Shown in pieces: positions 63,779-64,000 of a stretch of 64,000 bases of DNA (position 1 is its first letter; each line of letters starts with the position of its first letter). The DNA comes from Prochilodus magdalenae (lineage: Eukaryota; Chordata; Actinopteri; Characiformes; Prochilodontidae). A program made the translations under genes and the position numbers. The stretch covers positions 2,612,501 to 2,676,500 of the forward strand of contig JAMWET010001661.1 in the NCBI GenBank assembly GCA_024036415.1, written 5' to 3'. Below the pieces are notes generated by a model. It was not told the origin of the DNA, made no database searches, and saw only the letters and a program-made list of their open reading frames with translations.

Positions 63779-64000
63779 CATCTGCTTATTTGCATTATGT
63801 AAATGTGCACGCTTTACTGTTCTTTTCATAAATCCAGCGGTTCCATCCAACAAAAGCTGTTCTCAAGATCTCTCCGCCATCGTTTCTCTTTAAAAAGACA
63901 AAAACATTCAATAACAACAATGAGTCCAATACACCTTAGTGGTCTCCAGCATTTCTCTCTCATCTGCATTTAAAATGGCTAATGAAGGCACTTCTAAAAA
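63779..64000. other. Downstream flank
   Basis: AT-rich sequence after the last poly(A) signal, with no gene visible. Confidence 0.5.

Overview
This window is vertebrate nuclear DNA, almost certainly from a teleost and probably an otophysan (characin, catfish or carp relative). The grounds are a split gene with GT-AG introns, very dense CA, GA and minisatellite repeats, and decayed fish-type LINE, Tc1-like, hAT-like and tRNA-SINE elements. There is no bacterial or phage gene organisation. The lineage call is inference, because no database comparison could be run.

One protein-coding gene is clear, vstm2b on the + strand. Five coding exons (38300-38357, 39296-39474, 41017-41046, 41538-41934, 62542-62630) join in frame with consensus splice sites. 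They give a predicted 250-residue product: signal peptide, one V-type Ig domain split over exons 2-4, a low-complexity Ser/Thr/Pro-rich stalk and a hydrophobic C-terminal tail. The last intron is 20.6 kb. The leader just upstream (about 37.4-38.3 kb) carries a 41-bp tandem repeat and three short upstream ORFs. The 3' UTR has AATAAA signals at 63502 and 63773.

The 37 kb upstream of the gene is mostly non-coding. By region: 2.2-9.4 kb holds degenerate minisatellites, with a frameshifted LINE reverse transcriptase (7.64-8.89 kb) inserted into a 77-bp-period array. 10.1-12.0 kb holds a TG array, a Tc1-like relic and a short minisatellite. 12.4-16.3 kb and 28.25 kb contain segments that look like spliced exons but belong to no recognised gene. 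19.4-25.5 kb has four more tandem arrays. 26.0-27.6 kb has Tc1-like and LINE relics in antisense. 31.7-33.1 kb has a 39-bp minisatellite with a 312-bp higher-order period, and 33.95-37.2 kb has a 3.3-kb array built from a 9-bp motif.

Inside the gene, intron 1 is a TG-rich array. Intron 2 is a minisatellite whose unit includes the exon 2 splice donor itself. Intron 4 holds an inverted-repeat element, a LINE 3' end, an hAT-like element, a SINE, a LINE fragment, an LTR-like block and, directly before the last exon, a 40-bp G-rich minisatellite carrying a GTGAGT in most units.

I found no evidence of a novel defence or enzymatic system. The most unusual property is how closely tandem arrays are interwoven with the promoter, leader and splice sites of vstm2b. 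The long open frames (up to 733 codons) are by-products of repeats whose period is a multiple of three.
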